Under the pieces are notes generated by a model. That model did not search any database. It was not told where the DNA came from and saw only the letters and a program-made list of their open reading frames with translations. Below, piece after piece: positions 1-12,600 of a DNA stretch of 46,933 nucleotides; the first letter of the stretch is position 1, and every line of letters begins with the position of its first letter. The stretch lies in the NCBI GenBank assembly GCA_009801015.1, contig VHZZ01000155.1:91869-138801 (forward strand), given 5' to 3'. This stretch comes from Silene noctiflora (taxonomy: Eukaryota > Streptophyta > Magnoliopsida > Caryophyllales > Caryophyllaceae). Both the position numbers and the translations under genes were made by a program.

Positions 1-106
1 GATTGCTATACTTTGTTATACACTACCTCGGGAAACCGAGATGGTAACACTTCCATTTGTTTGGGAATGTCTTGCTAAAGGATCCTGGATAAATGGGGGT
101 GTTACA
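1..106. mobile_element. Possible end of an LTR-type element
   Basis: The first 106 bases end in GTGTTACA at 99-106, which would suit the 3' end of a plant LTR (TG...CA). Sequence around 26-60, with a CCTCGGGAAACCGAG inverted motif, resembles repeats I associate with chenopod genomes. The other end lies outside the window, so class and strand cannot be fixed. It could be a solo LTR or an unrelated repeat. Confidence 0.35.
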
Positions 107-563
107 GTAGCATCAAAACGGACACGAATACGAACACGAACACGTGCACGTTATTTAAATTTAATAAAATATATATTATATAATTATAATTAACGTACTA
201 TATTTTTTTTTATAAATGTATTTGATATTAAATTTAAATAATTGAAGGTAAAATTTCACTTTAATTAGCTTACTCTCATGTCCCACTCAAACCCGTCTTC
301 TAATCAATCTCTTTCAGTCTTTCGAGATCTCATTCCTCATTAATAGGTATCCAATACATTCAAACGTATCCGCGTGTGTGCTATCCGACACGATGTGGGC
401 CACAAGATTCGTGCTACCTTAGAGGCTTAGATCCCAACTCCCCGTTCAATCAAAACCACCAACACTTGTCAACCTGTTTCCCGCCACTCATCGTCTCACT
501 AACTAATCCTCTCATCTCATCTCACTCACTCACTCACTCTCTTCCTTCCTCTCATCGACAACA
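107..563. other. Upstream region and 5' UTR of the copper ATPase gene
   Basis: This stretch holds a short ACGAAC/ACACG simple repeat (about 118-150), an AT-rich block (150-245), and a CT-rich leader just before the start codon with a CTCA microsatellite at about 520-541. The pyrimidine-rich leader is typical of plant 5' UTRs. No convincing TATA box was chosen and no protein gene is seen here. Confidence 0.5.
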
Positions 564-3500
564 ATGGAGTCAACCCTAACCAAAACCCTAAATTCCCCTA
601 CCGCAATCCTCTCTCTCCTACACTTCCGCCGCCGCATCCTTGCCACCTCATGTCACGCGCCACCGTTTACTATCTCCTCATCGTTTCTCACGCACCGTCT
701 CTCTCGCTCCCCACGCACTGCTGTGTCACTATCTTTCTCCGCCGTTCGCCGTCTTACATCTTCCGTGCCTCATTCTCGCTGTCTTTCTCACTCCTCCGGT
801 GGCGGCGGCGGAGGATTCGCCGCCGGTGGTGGTGACGGCGGCGGTGGCGGCGATGGTTTCGAGGAAGGTGTTCCGAAGGTCGGAGCTGTTGCCGATGCTT
901 CGCCGAGTTCGCCTGATGCTATTGTGCTTGATGTTGGGGTAAGTATGCATATACTAATGTTTTTTTTGTGTGATTTTCCTTTTTACTTATTTTTGTGTTT
1001 GTTTGAAGTGTTGATTGTTGTGAGTTTTGGTGAATTTGAGTAGGGGATGACTTGCGGAGGATGTGCATCGAAGGTGAAGAAAATTCTCGAAAATCAAGTG
1101 AGTTATTTCTAATTTAGTTTTTGTAATTTGTGAAATGTATTATTCATATTAAATGATGCATTGTATTAAATCAAGATCAACGCCGTGACACTGAAATCCT
1201 ACTGTTTTTGAAGATTTTAGCTACGGCATTTTATTGCATTTTAAGGCGTATAGGCAGTACTAAGTGAGCTTAGTTCGCGACAGCCAATATTAAAGCCGTG
1301 TGAAATAGATACTTATAAGTTATAATACTATGAAATGATTCGATTTATTTTTGTGTTAGTGAATATTTAGCTGTAGCTGAACAAATAAGGTGTATGTAAT
1401 CCAATACTTCATTCAAAAAAGTTGTCCGTAAAAATTAAGCCATAACTAGCGAGACACTTTCTTTGAAAACATGACGATCTTTATCTTGAAATGAGAGCTG
1501 AATGTACATATTTGTGGTAGTTGCTTGCTCTCTTCTGGTTATTGGTGACTAGAGATGATAGTAGTTGGTGCCTTGGTGGACCGTTAGTCATGGGTGAATG
1601 GCTATATATACATAATACATTGTTTTTCTCTGATAAATATTTGTGAAGAAAACATCGTCTTTGAGCAATGTTTAAGTTCAGATTTATCCTCCTTTTGCAT
1701 GGATTTTGACTTTTGAAGAACAGCCTCAGGTGTCATCTGCAACTGTTAATCTAGCGACGGAGACTGCAATTGTTTGGCCTGTAGACGAAGCTAAGGTTGT
1801 ACCAAATTGGAGACAGGAGCTGGGAGAGTTGTTGGCGAAACATTTGACGAATTGTGGATTTGAATCGAATGCTAGAGGTTGGTTATCTTTTACTCTAATA
1901 TTCATTTATTTATTTATTTATGTTACAGTCTTCTACCACTATGATCTCACAACCAAAAGAGCAAAACATTGATGATGTGCTGTTACTTTTAAGTAGATGT
2001 CAGCACTGTATATCTGGTTGTGATGTTCAAATGTTCAGATTAAGTTTTTCTTGTTGTTGATGATCAAATGTTTGACGCAGTTTTCTAGGATAAAATGTGG
2101 TCCATGGGCAATATGTTTGCGAGCCAATAGAGAAGAATAACATTATTGATTAAATTTATCTCATTCTGACTCCTGGGCAATTTCATACGGGAGAACTAAT
2201 TACTGAGCTTTAACGCCTGCAAGCCTATGCTGTGATGATTGAGATTGCTGACAAGAATTTGATGCTTTCTTTCTTGCTTGCCTTTCATGTTATCACTCCT
2301 GAACCAAACATACTGATGTGTGTTACTAGACCGATTTAAACAAATCTTCATTTGGTTTGGCTTTAAATCCCTTTGGTAATTCTTGTTTTGTTATTGTGGT
2401 AGACTGGTAGTTGATGTTTTACCTCATTTGCCTTAGCTTAGAGCCCAGGATAACTGATAGAATTTCCAGCCTTAATTCACTTCTGTGGCAATTAAGGAAA
2501 AAGACATAGAAGATGTCATAGTCCTTGGCTTCCCCGTAGAATGGTTCACCTCCCAACACCCTTGAACAATGTGTCACCCGTATTGTTATTTTTGTTCTTT
2601 TGGCTCTATCTCTAAGTGGTTAAGTTGTGTTGCTCAAGTATTGGTATATGTAGACAGAATGAGATTGTAAGCCTCCTCATTCAGGGTATCATCATTCATC
2701 ATAGTAAATCTTTAAGCTAGGTTGAGCCGCTGAGGAGAGCTCTAGATCTTTTATATTTAGTAAAGGTATCACATCAAACTTGAGGAACTCATTTGGACTT
2801 GTGGTAATTGTCTGCAATGGTAAATACGTGGATACGTGTACATGTGAAGTTATTTCTGTGAGACTGTATGAAAAGGGATGATAAGTAATGCTTTAAGGCA
2901 GGCTGGGATAAAATCTGAATATATTTTTGAAAGGACCCATCTGATTTGTCCTTAAAACCTGTGACTTGGTAACTCCTGTTAGGTCAATAACTCAATACTT
3001 GTCCTCTACCTTGAGTCCTTGAGTTTAGACAATATACTTAAAAACATACCATAAGAGAATATGCTTGGCTTAATGATTCATGTCAAGCTTGGTTATTGAT
3101 TGACAGGTCAGGGGGACAATGAAGGAGAGATCCCTGAGTGGGAAATACAAAAATAATTATGAGGAGCTAAAAAAACGGTATGTCATTGGCATAGTTTTTC
3201 TTGCAAAATTTATTTAAAAAAAACACTGTTATCTCTTATGTTTCTCTTAGAAGTGAATGGGTAGAATTTCAGCCGTCACATATGACCCAATTTTTTTTGT
3301 CGATAGGTAAAAGTTGCAGTTACTAAAGGTGCAATGGGTAGTAGCCTAGTGGGAGTCTACACACAAGAGCATTCGGTGAAGACAATTGTTTGTGGACATT
3401 TTTTGCTATATAAATGTATTTCTGTAGTGAAATGACAACTTCATAGTGTTCCGACAATGATCAACATGTATGATGTATTTGTAGGCAGTATGTCTAGATC

Positions 3501-6500
3501 TGACCTTTCCTTACATACGAAACGATTTGACAATTCTGAGAGCTTATTTGAATAGTTTCATGTCAAATTTTTGTTTCAATCTTCTGATGTGGCTCTTTTC
3601 ATGTAATTCAACATTTCACCCTTCTGAACTACCTGTGATGGTAATAGTTCAGGAATGAAAATATGAGGATGTTTAATCATATTTGCAGTGATGATGAATG
3701 GTATATGTGTTTTTTCTTTTGTGCGTTTGTGTGTGGGGGGGATGCCACAGGTCTCCCCTGTTGGCCTTTTTGAATGAACTTATTGCAGATATATTTAACT
3801 GGTTACGGCACACTCCTTGATAAAATCAATTTCCATGTGACGAAATCATTTCAATCAGTCCTTTCTGTGATGTTGTGTGCAGATGCTGGAAGGGAGAGTG
3901 TATTCAAAACTTTTGAAAGAAAGATAGATAAAAAACGTGACCAATTAAAAGAAAATGGTTAGTATCCTTGTACCCGTACTACAGTTCAGTAATTCAGCCT
4001 ATTTGGCTTTTTCTCTTATTCCTTTGATAATTTTATTCGTAGTTGAGGAACAAAGTGTAATTCTTCAGCAGTTATCTTAATTATTTCTTACAGGCCGTGG
4101 ACTTGCAGTATCTTGGGCTTTATGTGCTGTGTGTCTGTTTGGACATGCGTCCCATTTATTTGGAGCTAAAGCTTCATGGATCCATGTCTTGCACTCCACA
4201 GGCTTCCATTTATCGTTGTCCTTATTCACATTACTAGGACCTGGACGACAACTAATTATTGATGGTCTCAAGAGTTTTTTCAGGGGTGCCCCTAACATGA
4301 ATACTTTAGTTGGACTTGGAGCTTTGTCGTCATTTACAGTTAGCACACTGGCCGCTTGTATCCCTAGTCTGGTAACACTCTTGTGTACTTGTACTTATGT
4401 TTCCATCATTACTGTGCATTCAGATCATTATAAACATGTGATCATGACCCTGTATTTGCGAGCTTGGCATCTAGCATCTTAGGTGGCTGGGTTATCTCGG
4501 ATGTCAGAACAACACAGGAGTAAACTCACATGTGTGCTCTGGTTTCTCAGCATACCCCGTTCCAGCTGGGGATGGACGGACTACTCTTGAGTCTTGACCT
4601 AGAATGGCCCAGCACAATAGGATTTATTTTCACATTCCCCGCTAGAATAAATCCAAGAAACGGTTTGTTAATTGTTAGTTCCCTTTTACACTTCAGTAAT
4701 GCTGGTTGTAGCTGCTAGGGGAGCAATTAAACTGAAGACTGGCCAATAGCCAGTTAGCTATATACCTCTGATTTCCAGGAATTTGCCTTGATCACTCTCG
4801 TGTAGCACCCGTTGTTTTTCTGTTGCTTCGTCTTCCTTGTGGCATGCATGCCAGTTTCTTTGAATATTAAAACACTAGTAGTCTTCTCTCTTCTTTCAGA
4901 GACAACAAATACCCATTCAATACATTGCTATTTTGGAGATATGTGCTTGAAGATCTAAGAAATGGAGGTAGACAGAAAAATAAGTGGACTGCAGGTCTAA
5001 TTTAGGATTGTCAGTCGAGTTTCTACATTGTGATCTTCCTAATTGGGATGTTATACATAAACCTAACGTGATCCAAATTGCAATTTGTAAATGGTGATTT
5101 TCTTGGGGATTGTGTCTATTCTCTTTGTTTCAGAATCACTAGAGCCTAGGCAGATAGCTATATGCATGTGCCATTTTCTGATACGATAACTTCTTGTTTA
5201 TTTTGTCATCATTAACAACATATAATCCATCAGGTGTACTACTCTGGGGTTTGTTATGCTGACAAGCATGTTATTAATCCAGGGGTGGACGGCATTTTTT
5301 GAAGAACCAATTATGCTGATAGCCTTTGTCTTGTTGGGAAGAAACCTTGAACAAAGAGCTAAAATCAAAGCCACTAGTGATTTGACCAGTCTTTTGAGTA
5401 TCTTACCCTCAAAAGCTCGTCTTTTAGTCGATGATGCTAAAGAAAATCTTCCTACTGTTGAAGTACCTTGTAGCAGTCTTGCAGTAGGGGACAAAATTTT
5501 GGTCTTCCCTGGTGTAAGTTTTTTTTTATATATAATTTTTTTCCTATGCAATGCCACACTTGTGAGTTTTTTTTTATATATAATTTTTTTTCCTATGCAA
5601 TGCCACACTTGTGAATTTACAATGGCCATTTTTGTATTTTTCACCATCAACTTTTTGTCAGCGCATTTCTTCCTTTTTTGTGCCTTTTCTTCAGTCATGC
5701 TTAACATGCTTTTGTTGATGGGTTTTCATGTCAATCATACTTTGTTTTCTGGATGGTGCTATTTTCTGTAAAACGAAACAAGTGAAAACTTCGAAATATG
5801 AGACCACTAGCAGATGTCAGTATCCAAGTCCTCTGACAATCTTAATAAACTTCAGGACCGTGTGCCAGCTGATGGAATTGTCAGGGCTGGTAGGAGTACA
5901 GTTGATGAATCAAGTTTTACTGGAGAACCTCTTCCCGTGACTAAGCTAACCGGGGTGTGTAAGTTTTACAACCATAAGAGCTTTCTCTTCTGCCACTTTC
6001 CCTACCTCCCTGTTCTACTCTTTTGTAATCAACTCATCTGTTTCCTCTCGAACTACACAAATACTTATTAAGGGAGACTTACATCACGTTATTATACAAC
6101 TGTATGTGATTTACTCAAGTACCTTATGCGAGGTAGTTATTACTGAGTTCTTTGTAAGGATATTTGGGTAAATAACATCCGGGTTTGCTATATGTTATTG
6201 ATTTATTGTAAAGCTGCCTAACAATTGACTGTGTTCAAGCTAAATAACTTCATACTCTTTAGGATGATGTTTCTGCTGGAAGTATAAACCTAAATGGAAC
6301 GCTTACTGTTGAAGTGCGAAGGCCTGGTGGTGAAACGACCATGGCTGACATTGTTCGACTTGTGGAAGAAGCACAAAGCAGGGAAGCTCCTGTTCAGCGT
6401 TTAGCTGATAAGGTGGCCGGTAACTTTACATATGGGGTAATGGCACTATCTGCTGCCACATTTATCTTCTGGAATTTATTTGGCTCTCATATCTTGTCAC

Positions 6501-8030
6501 CTGCCGTTTTGGGGGGAACTTCAGTTTCTCTAGCACTTCAGCTTTCTTGTAGTGTTTTAGTAGTAGCCTGTCCGTGTGCTCTTGGCCTTGCAACTCCCAC
6601 TGCCGTGTTAGTTGGGACCTCACTTGGCGCCAAGAGGGGGTTATTGTTACGCGGTGGAGATGTTTTGGAGAAATTCTCAATGGCCAATGTCATAGTTTTT
6701 GACAAAACTGGGACTTTAACCATCGGAAAACCCATTGTGACCAAAGTTGTCATAAATTCAGACCCTGGTAATGACCCAGCTTGCTCGTCAGAGGCTGAGT
6801 TGTTGCAACTAGCGGCTAGTGTTGAGTCTAATACTATCCACCCAGTTGCAAAAGCTATAATGGAAGCTGCTCGGTCCGTTGGTGGCCCGAAAGCCAAAGC
6901 TGCTGATGGTACTTTTTTGGAAGAGCCGGGATCTGGTGCTGTGGCGACCGTACAAAATAGACGAGTTTCTGTAGGGACATTGGAGTGGCTTAAAAGGCAC
7001 GGAATTGAGGAAAATCAATTTCAAGAGCTTGAGCAAAGCAATCAGTCAGTTGTTTATGTTGGAGTAGATGGAAATCTTGCAGGCCTCATCTACATTGAAG
7101 ATCAGATAAGAGAAGATGCCAAGCACGTTGTCCGATCTTTGTATGATCAGGGTATAGATGTCTACATGCTATCAGGTGAGTCAACGAGTTTGGCGCTTTT
7201 TTGGTTTAAAGGGATTTACAAGAATAGTGTTGATACTGACGGGATTCAGACTTAGGTCATGGGTACCATCGGTTGTGATTTTACCAGCTAGGCCTAGATG
7301 AAATGTGCATATGGTCACATATGTGACCCCTAAAGAAATCCTGCTATGTTTCTTCATTCAATTTAGAGGTAATGGGTTGACCTTACAAATAAGACCGTCT
7401 CATATAAGTTTGTATGCAGGTGATAAAAGGAGCACTGCTGAACACGTTGCCTCAATTGTGGGAATACCAAAGAACAAGGTCTTCTCTGGAGTAAAACCTG
7501 ATCAAAAGAAGAAATTCATCAGTCAACTCCAAAATGAAAACAATATTGTGGCAATGGTTGGAGACGGTATCAATGATGCTGCGGCCTTGGCTTTATCACA
7601 TGTGGGGGTAGCCATGGGTAGTGGTGTGGGGGCTGCCAGTGAGGTATCATCGATAGTGCTCATGGGAAACCGGCTTACACAAGTTCTTGATGCTTTGACG
7701 CTTAGCAAACTAACCATGAAGACTATAAAACAGAATCTCTGGTGGGCGTTCGGGTATAACATCGTTGGACTCCCCGTTGCTGCTGGTTTGTTGTTGCCAG
7801 TCACGGGAACAATGTTAACACCTTCAATAGCCGGAGCTCTAATGGGGTTGAGTTCTCTCGGAGTGATGACAAATTCCTTGCTTTTGAGATTGAGATTTTC
7901 TTCAAATCAGATAAATGGGCCTGAAATTTCTTCAGGTATTGATCAATCCGCATTAGTCGAAGTTTTAGTGGATGACAATCCAAAATCTGGGCCTCCCTAT
8001 TCTAACTCCTCATTGAAAAATGCGTCATGA
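564..8030 (+). CDS. PAA1: Chloroplast P1B-type copper-transporting ATPase (PAA1/HMA6 type)
   Basis: Predicted copper pump that uses ATP to move Cu(I) across the chloroplast envelope, supplying plastocyanin and Cu/Zn superoxide dismutase (family knowledge for PAA1). Exons: 564-938, 1044-1097, 1724-1877, 3883-3957, 4094-4371, 5283-5513, 5856-5954, 6263-7175, 7420-8030, joining to 929 aa (Arabidopsis PAA1 is about 949). Seen: a Ser/Arg-rich N-terminus fitting a plastid transit peptide; a Gly-rich linker (about 80-105); heavy-metal domain GMTCGGC at 126-132; membrane segments; TGE at 411-413; CPC metal-binding motif at 525-527; phosphorylated Asp569 in DKTGT; His615-Pro616; GDGIND at 774-779; and two final membrane helices. 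All catalytic motifs are intact. The start is the first ATG in a CT-rich leader. PAA1 fits better than thylakoid PAA2 because of the Gly-rich linker and the near-identity I recall. Exon 8 is long, so some introns known in Arabidopsis seem absent. Confidence 0.93.
5514..5610 (+). repeat. Tandem duplication (48-49 bp, two copies) at the start of ATPase intron 6
   Basis: Two near-identical units (5514-5561 and 5562-5610) begin exactly at the splice donor. Copy 1 starts GTAAGT, the used donor; copy 2 starts GTGAGT. Each unit has a T-rich run, ATATATAAT, and then CCTATGCAATGCCACACTT. Confidence 0.85.
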
Positions 8031-8820
8031 TTGGATCAACGGAAAATGTTTCCTATAAACCCCATCAAAGACTCGAAGTTTTAGACTAAGACAATCCTTA
8101 CTTCATCAGCTAGGCATTGTCTAATCTTTAGTGATTATCGGGAAAGCATGAGTTTTGCCGGCTTTTCCATTGATGGTTGTACAAATTTTTTTCTCAGTTA
8201 GAACTGGAGGAAAGATTGTTGTTTTGTTTCTGTAAGCGTAGAATGGTGAATTATTGGAACTGAATTAAATCAATTGTAATACTGAACATAGCAGAGAGCA
8301 AATAAAGAAATGTTTAAGAAGGCGTGATCTCTTCCGTAATTGTTTCTTTTACTGATCCTTGTTCCGTAAGGTTAGTTTTGTTCGAGTTCACGAGTTTTGA
8401 GTTTCAACAGATGCTATGGAGTTCTGACGGACTTGAAGGCGATACAGCATCGTGGAAATGAACTGCTTATGATCTTATTGGTATCTATACTCTATAGGCT
8501 ATATGGCTCCTTCAAACTACTTGAAATTGGTAAAAATCTTATGTACATGTGATGTACTTCTGACGTCATCATTTCATACACTACCTCCTCATGTTTTTAA
8601 ATTTTAAGTCAATGATACAAGTTTTTCCTCCTATCTTTTTCCTTAGATTTTCTCCTTATCTATAATTTTATAGGTAGGCATAGAGAAAAAGTTTATACAT
8701 GATTCAAATTTAACTAAGTTTGTATGTAATATTATTGAGTTTTATTGTAATTTTTGAGCATATAATGTTTTAGTGAATGAACTCAGAAACTTTATAAAAT
8801 TAGTGGTAGTACATCGGATA

Positions 8821-8934
8821 TATAATCTACTTACTGGTACACATAACATTACTCCTAGAATACATGTCATTCTACACTATAATCTACGTAGTGGTACACA
8901 TAACATTACTCCTAGAATACATGTCATTCTACAC
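8821..8934. repeat. 57-bp tandem duplication
   Basis: Units 8821-8877 and 8878-8934 are nearly identical, each carrying TACACATAACATTACTCC. The few differences suggest a fairly recent duplication. No coding function is apparent. Confidence 0.85.
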
Positions 8935-9078
8935 TATTGCTTCCTCAGAAATTTAAGTTATTTTATTGCGAGTGAAACGCATATGACGTTCTATTTGCAA
9001 AAATTTAAGTTATTGTAGGGCGCGGGTGGTTCAAAGTGGCGATATCAAATTCTTTTTTAAGACAGACATTATCCACCT

Positions 9079-9208
9079 AAGTTTAAGACGAGTCAAATAT
9101 ATCCATGTAGGATAAATAGGACAAAAGCAAAATGCATTGGAAAAGGTAAAATGTGTGTACTATATAGTATATATACATATAGGGTATTATTTGACTCGTC
9201 TTAAACTT
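9079..9208. mobile_element. Small hairpin MITE with perfect 21-bp inverted repeat
   Basis: The 21 bases at 9079-9099 (AAGTTTAAGACGAGTCAA followed by ATA) are the exact reverse complement of 9188-9208, with an 88-bp AT-rich spacer. The core TTAAGACGRGTCAA recurs at the ends of the element at 27866-28231, so both look like one MITE family. No transposase is present and no clear target duplication was found. Confidence 0.7.
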
Positions 9209-9685
9209 GTACGGAAGACAACAAACGAAGGGCCAATCCCCATGACAACAAAAGTATGATATACTCTTAATAATTGAAGACTTTTTCCGCGTAAAAAGCC
9301 ACCTTGACTTGACCATAGTGAGCATTGACTAGAAAATCAGCCAAGACCACCGACTCCCTTCATTTCCTCGGAAACATTGACTAGCATCTCAATTAACAAT
9401 TAACAATTGACAATTGACATACACAGCACACCGGAAATTCAAGGAAAGAAAGTGTACAAAAGAATTTTAAGTTTAAGATGTACAATTACGTTTTCAACCA
9501 GAATTTGTAGTATCACAATTATTCTTAATCTCCATCATTATAGGTTAATACTTTGCAAGCATTTACATGATTCCTATTCATACCAGGCATTAACTTGTAG
9601 ACGTGGCAGTTTGCATATTATAAAACGAAATAGATGTACTGATAAAGAAATGTGTTTCGACTCTTCAAAATGGTACGTAACTGAT

Positions 9686-12600
9686 TTAGTGATAACCAAT
9701 CGGTGCTGGAGCTTCTTTCAGTTTCCTTCCCTGGAAATGGACATCCTGCATTGCAAGGACAGACAGCAATTCATGAGTTTGACGTCAAAAATATCGTATA
9801 TGATGGATGCTGATATATCTCTCATAACATCAGCTCATGATAATAGAATTAGAAAATAGTATGGCCGTATTTCCTAATAAATTGGCCTAATGTTCTTCAA
9901 TTCTAGAATATAATGTTACTGAGTGTAAAGTCATTCGATGCAATTTCATGGGTCATTCAGAAACATGTGCTAGAACAAGGGTGGGGCTGGCTGTGTACAT
10001 TCACCTTTTTAACACGCCATTTGTGGGATCTCTTGAGGCAGTACAATGATGTTGAATGTTGTTAAATTCGTCTCATATTATATTAGAAAGAGAGCCAAAG
10101 AAAAGGAATCGGGATAAGGGGAAAAGGCTACTCACAGAAGCAAAATGATTGACATCACGGTGATGAGCTTCATCAGCACGGATGACAGTAATAACATCTT
10201 TCAGAGTTGCATTCTTTGGAAGCCTCCAATAGTCGATAGCAATGGCAGGAGCAGCCACATTTTCGATGGCACCACTCTCAATGTCCTTAAGATACTCTGT
10301 GTATGAATGTATCGCCTCTTCCTCCAGGTAACCAACAACTCGATGTGCAACCTTTGGGGAAAGTAGATAGAGCGCAAAATAGACATTGAAGAAAACTCCT
10401 TGCACAGTAATAACCAATAGTCTCTCATACCATTTAGGCTTCACAAGTTCTACCATTGTCATTAGGTGCATTCTTTCATTTTCAGCTTCTTCAAGCAATG
10501 CTTTGATCCAACCACCACTCTGCTCGAATCTGCGAAGAGATTTAAGGTGCAGCAGCATACCACCAACCATACCCGGCACAGCAGCAACTGTTTCAAGCAT
10601 CATTGCTCGACAACCATATCGCCTCTGGATACAATTGGAGATAGATCAGCATATTGACAGAATAAAACCATTACGTAGAGTATAAGCACAAAAGCTCAAC
10701 ACATCAAAATATTTAATACTCCAGTGCCTCAGTGAACCCACTCTTGTAGTGGGATGCAGCATAAGGAGTGTCGGATATACACTGTATTACCCCTATCTTA
10801 AAAGCAACCAAGACACATCGTATCAGCAAACTGACAGGCCATGAAATAATAGTCATTTGTAAACGACCACCAAAACGTTGACTACAGTTACAGCCACATT
10901 TTTCTACTATTCCCAATATGACTCTTTCTTTCTTTTCAATAACAAAATGTTAGACATGTCATAACAGTGGATTTTAAAGGACATAATCAAGTGTCATCCT
11001 ACAGCATTGAAGCATATATAAACACCTGAAAGAAGATATCAGTAGGAAATCTTAGGAGCTTCACAGTCCTGTAGGCAATTTTGTCCAAGATTGTTGTAGG
11101 CTTATGATGCTTGCTCAGATCAATGGACAAGTCCGCTTCATACGTATCCCATGGCTGCAGAAGTAGATTGAATCCATCAAATACCAATCTAATGACAAAA
11201 AGATCGTGCGAACACGAGCACACACATACATATGCATATTCTAAACGGGGAAGTGAAATGCTCCATGCAAACTTTGATAACAACTAAACTATCCAACAGG
11301 TAGCACATGGGGAATGATAAGATCACTAAAAAAGTACCGATGATCCTGAAAATACCTCAAACGTGTATATATTATATGCATCTGCGATTATACGAAATGT
11401 TCCTATATCTCCAAAGAATATCTTACAGTATTTTGACAGTGCATAAAATATCAAAGAATAAACTGGGATCATGAAACTTTTGTTAAAATACTGTTAACAC
11501 CTCGGTTCTATGTTCTAACAAACCAACAAACGTCAGGTAAGGAACCTCATCCCAAAAGACCTTCTAATTTGATCTTTATTCGTATTGGAAACAAATCGAA
11601 TTTCTTGTAACGATATCCCTCTTTGATCCTGTTATTCCATTGTAATAAAATGAAAACAACGGCGAACACCTAAGAACTCTCATATCATCTATTATTGAGC
11701 CTAACAAGTTCATCTTCTCAATGTGTGGACACTGTGGAACACGTAACACACTCCAATATAATCACAGGATCTAATAAACACAAATCCCAAATCCCTGTTA
11801 ACGAATCGATCCCTACAATTAGAAACCCATTCTAAACAGTGAAATGTTAGCTCAATCTCAAGCTAAGGATTTTCAAAACGCTACCAATAAAATCTTAATA
11901 AAAAATTTACTTACAACTATAAAAGGTGATGCAAATAATATCTATACATTATTGATCAAAATGAAAGATGTAATATAATAACTAGTGAAACATTCATGCT
12001 TGGTGTTTAATCTACAATTACATCAAAACATAAGACGAAATAATTAAACCACAGTAATGAATCATCGTACATCTAATCAAATAAACGATCCAAAAACTAT
12101 AATATACTATTCTCAAAGCTAAACATCGTAGGCTTAAAGCAATTTCACAATAATTATAATTAAGGAGAGCGGATTCGCTGTCCCATTTTGTGTTCCACTG
12201 TGTGAAGTGGGACCGATGATCTCCACTCATAATTAAGTACACGTAACTTCATTATCAAAATGTAACTTCAATAACTAGTGTACATAGAATCACAATAAAT
12301 ATAATTAAGTACTCGTAACTTCATTATCAAAATGTAACTTCGTTAACTAGGGTACGTAGAAAAATAAAACGAATAAGACAATCGTAAGCTTAAAACATAC
12401 GGAGTATTCACAATAACTACCACTAAATAATTTCCTTATCAAAATGTAACTATCAATAACTAGTGTACGTTCATGATTCGTGTTTAATCTACGATTTCAT
12501 CAATACCGAAAATCTAATAATTCAATTATGACAAATCATCATTAGATATCAAATTACGATCCAAAACTATACTCCTAACATTAATTTTCTCACACCTAAA

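Larger units (their letters stand above)
8031..9685. other. Convergent intergenic region between the copper ATPase and alternative oxidase genes
   Basis: The ATPase 3' UTR likely runs through an AATAAA at 8301-8306. Beyond it the DNA is AT-rich and holds a 57-bp tandem duplication and a hairpin MITE, listed separately. The right end (about 9400-9685) would contain the alternative oxidase 3' UTR on the - strand. No further protein gene is supported. Confidence 0.6.

Noticed and set aside
5198-5707. A 169-codon - strand frame across ATPase exon 6
   Set aside because: It is antisense to a conserved exon and a T-rich intron duplication; Lys-rich nonsense with no family match.
6538-6897. Antisense frames over ATPase exon 8
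   Set aside because: They are shadows of the highly conserved P-type ATPase coding strand.
9407-9859. A 150-codon + strand frame
   Set aside because: It overlaps the last alternative oxidase exon on the other strand and its translation resembles no known protein.
10020-10075. A terminal alternative oxidase exon just after exon 3
   Set aside because: The reading was poor; the true last exon with the family ending EAPAPIGYH is at 9745-9686 with a good acceptor.
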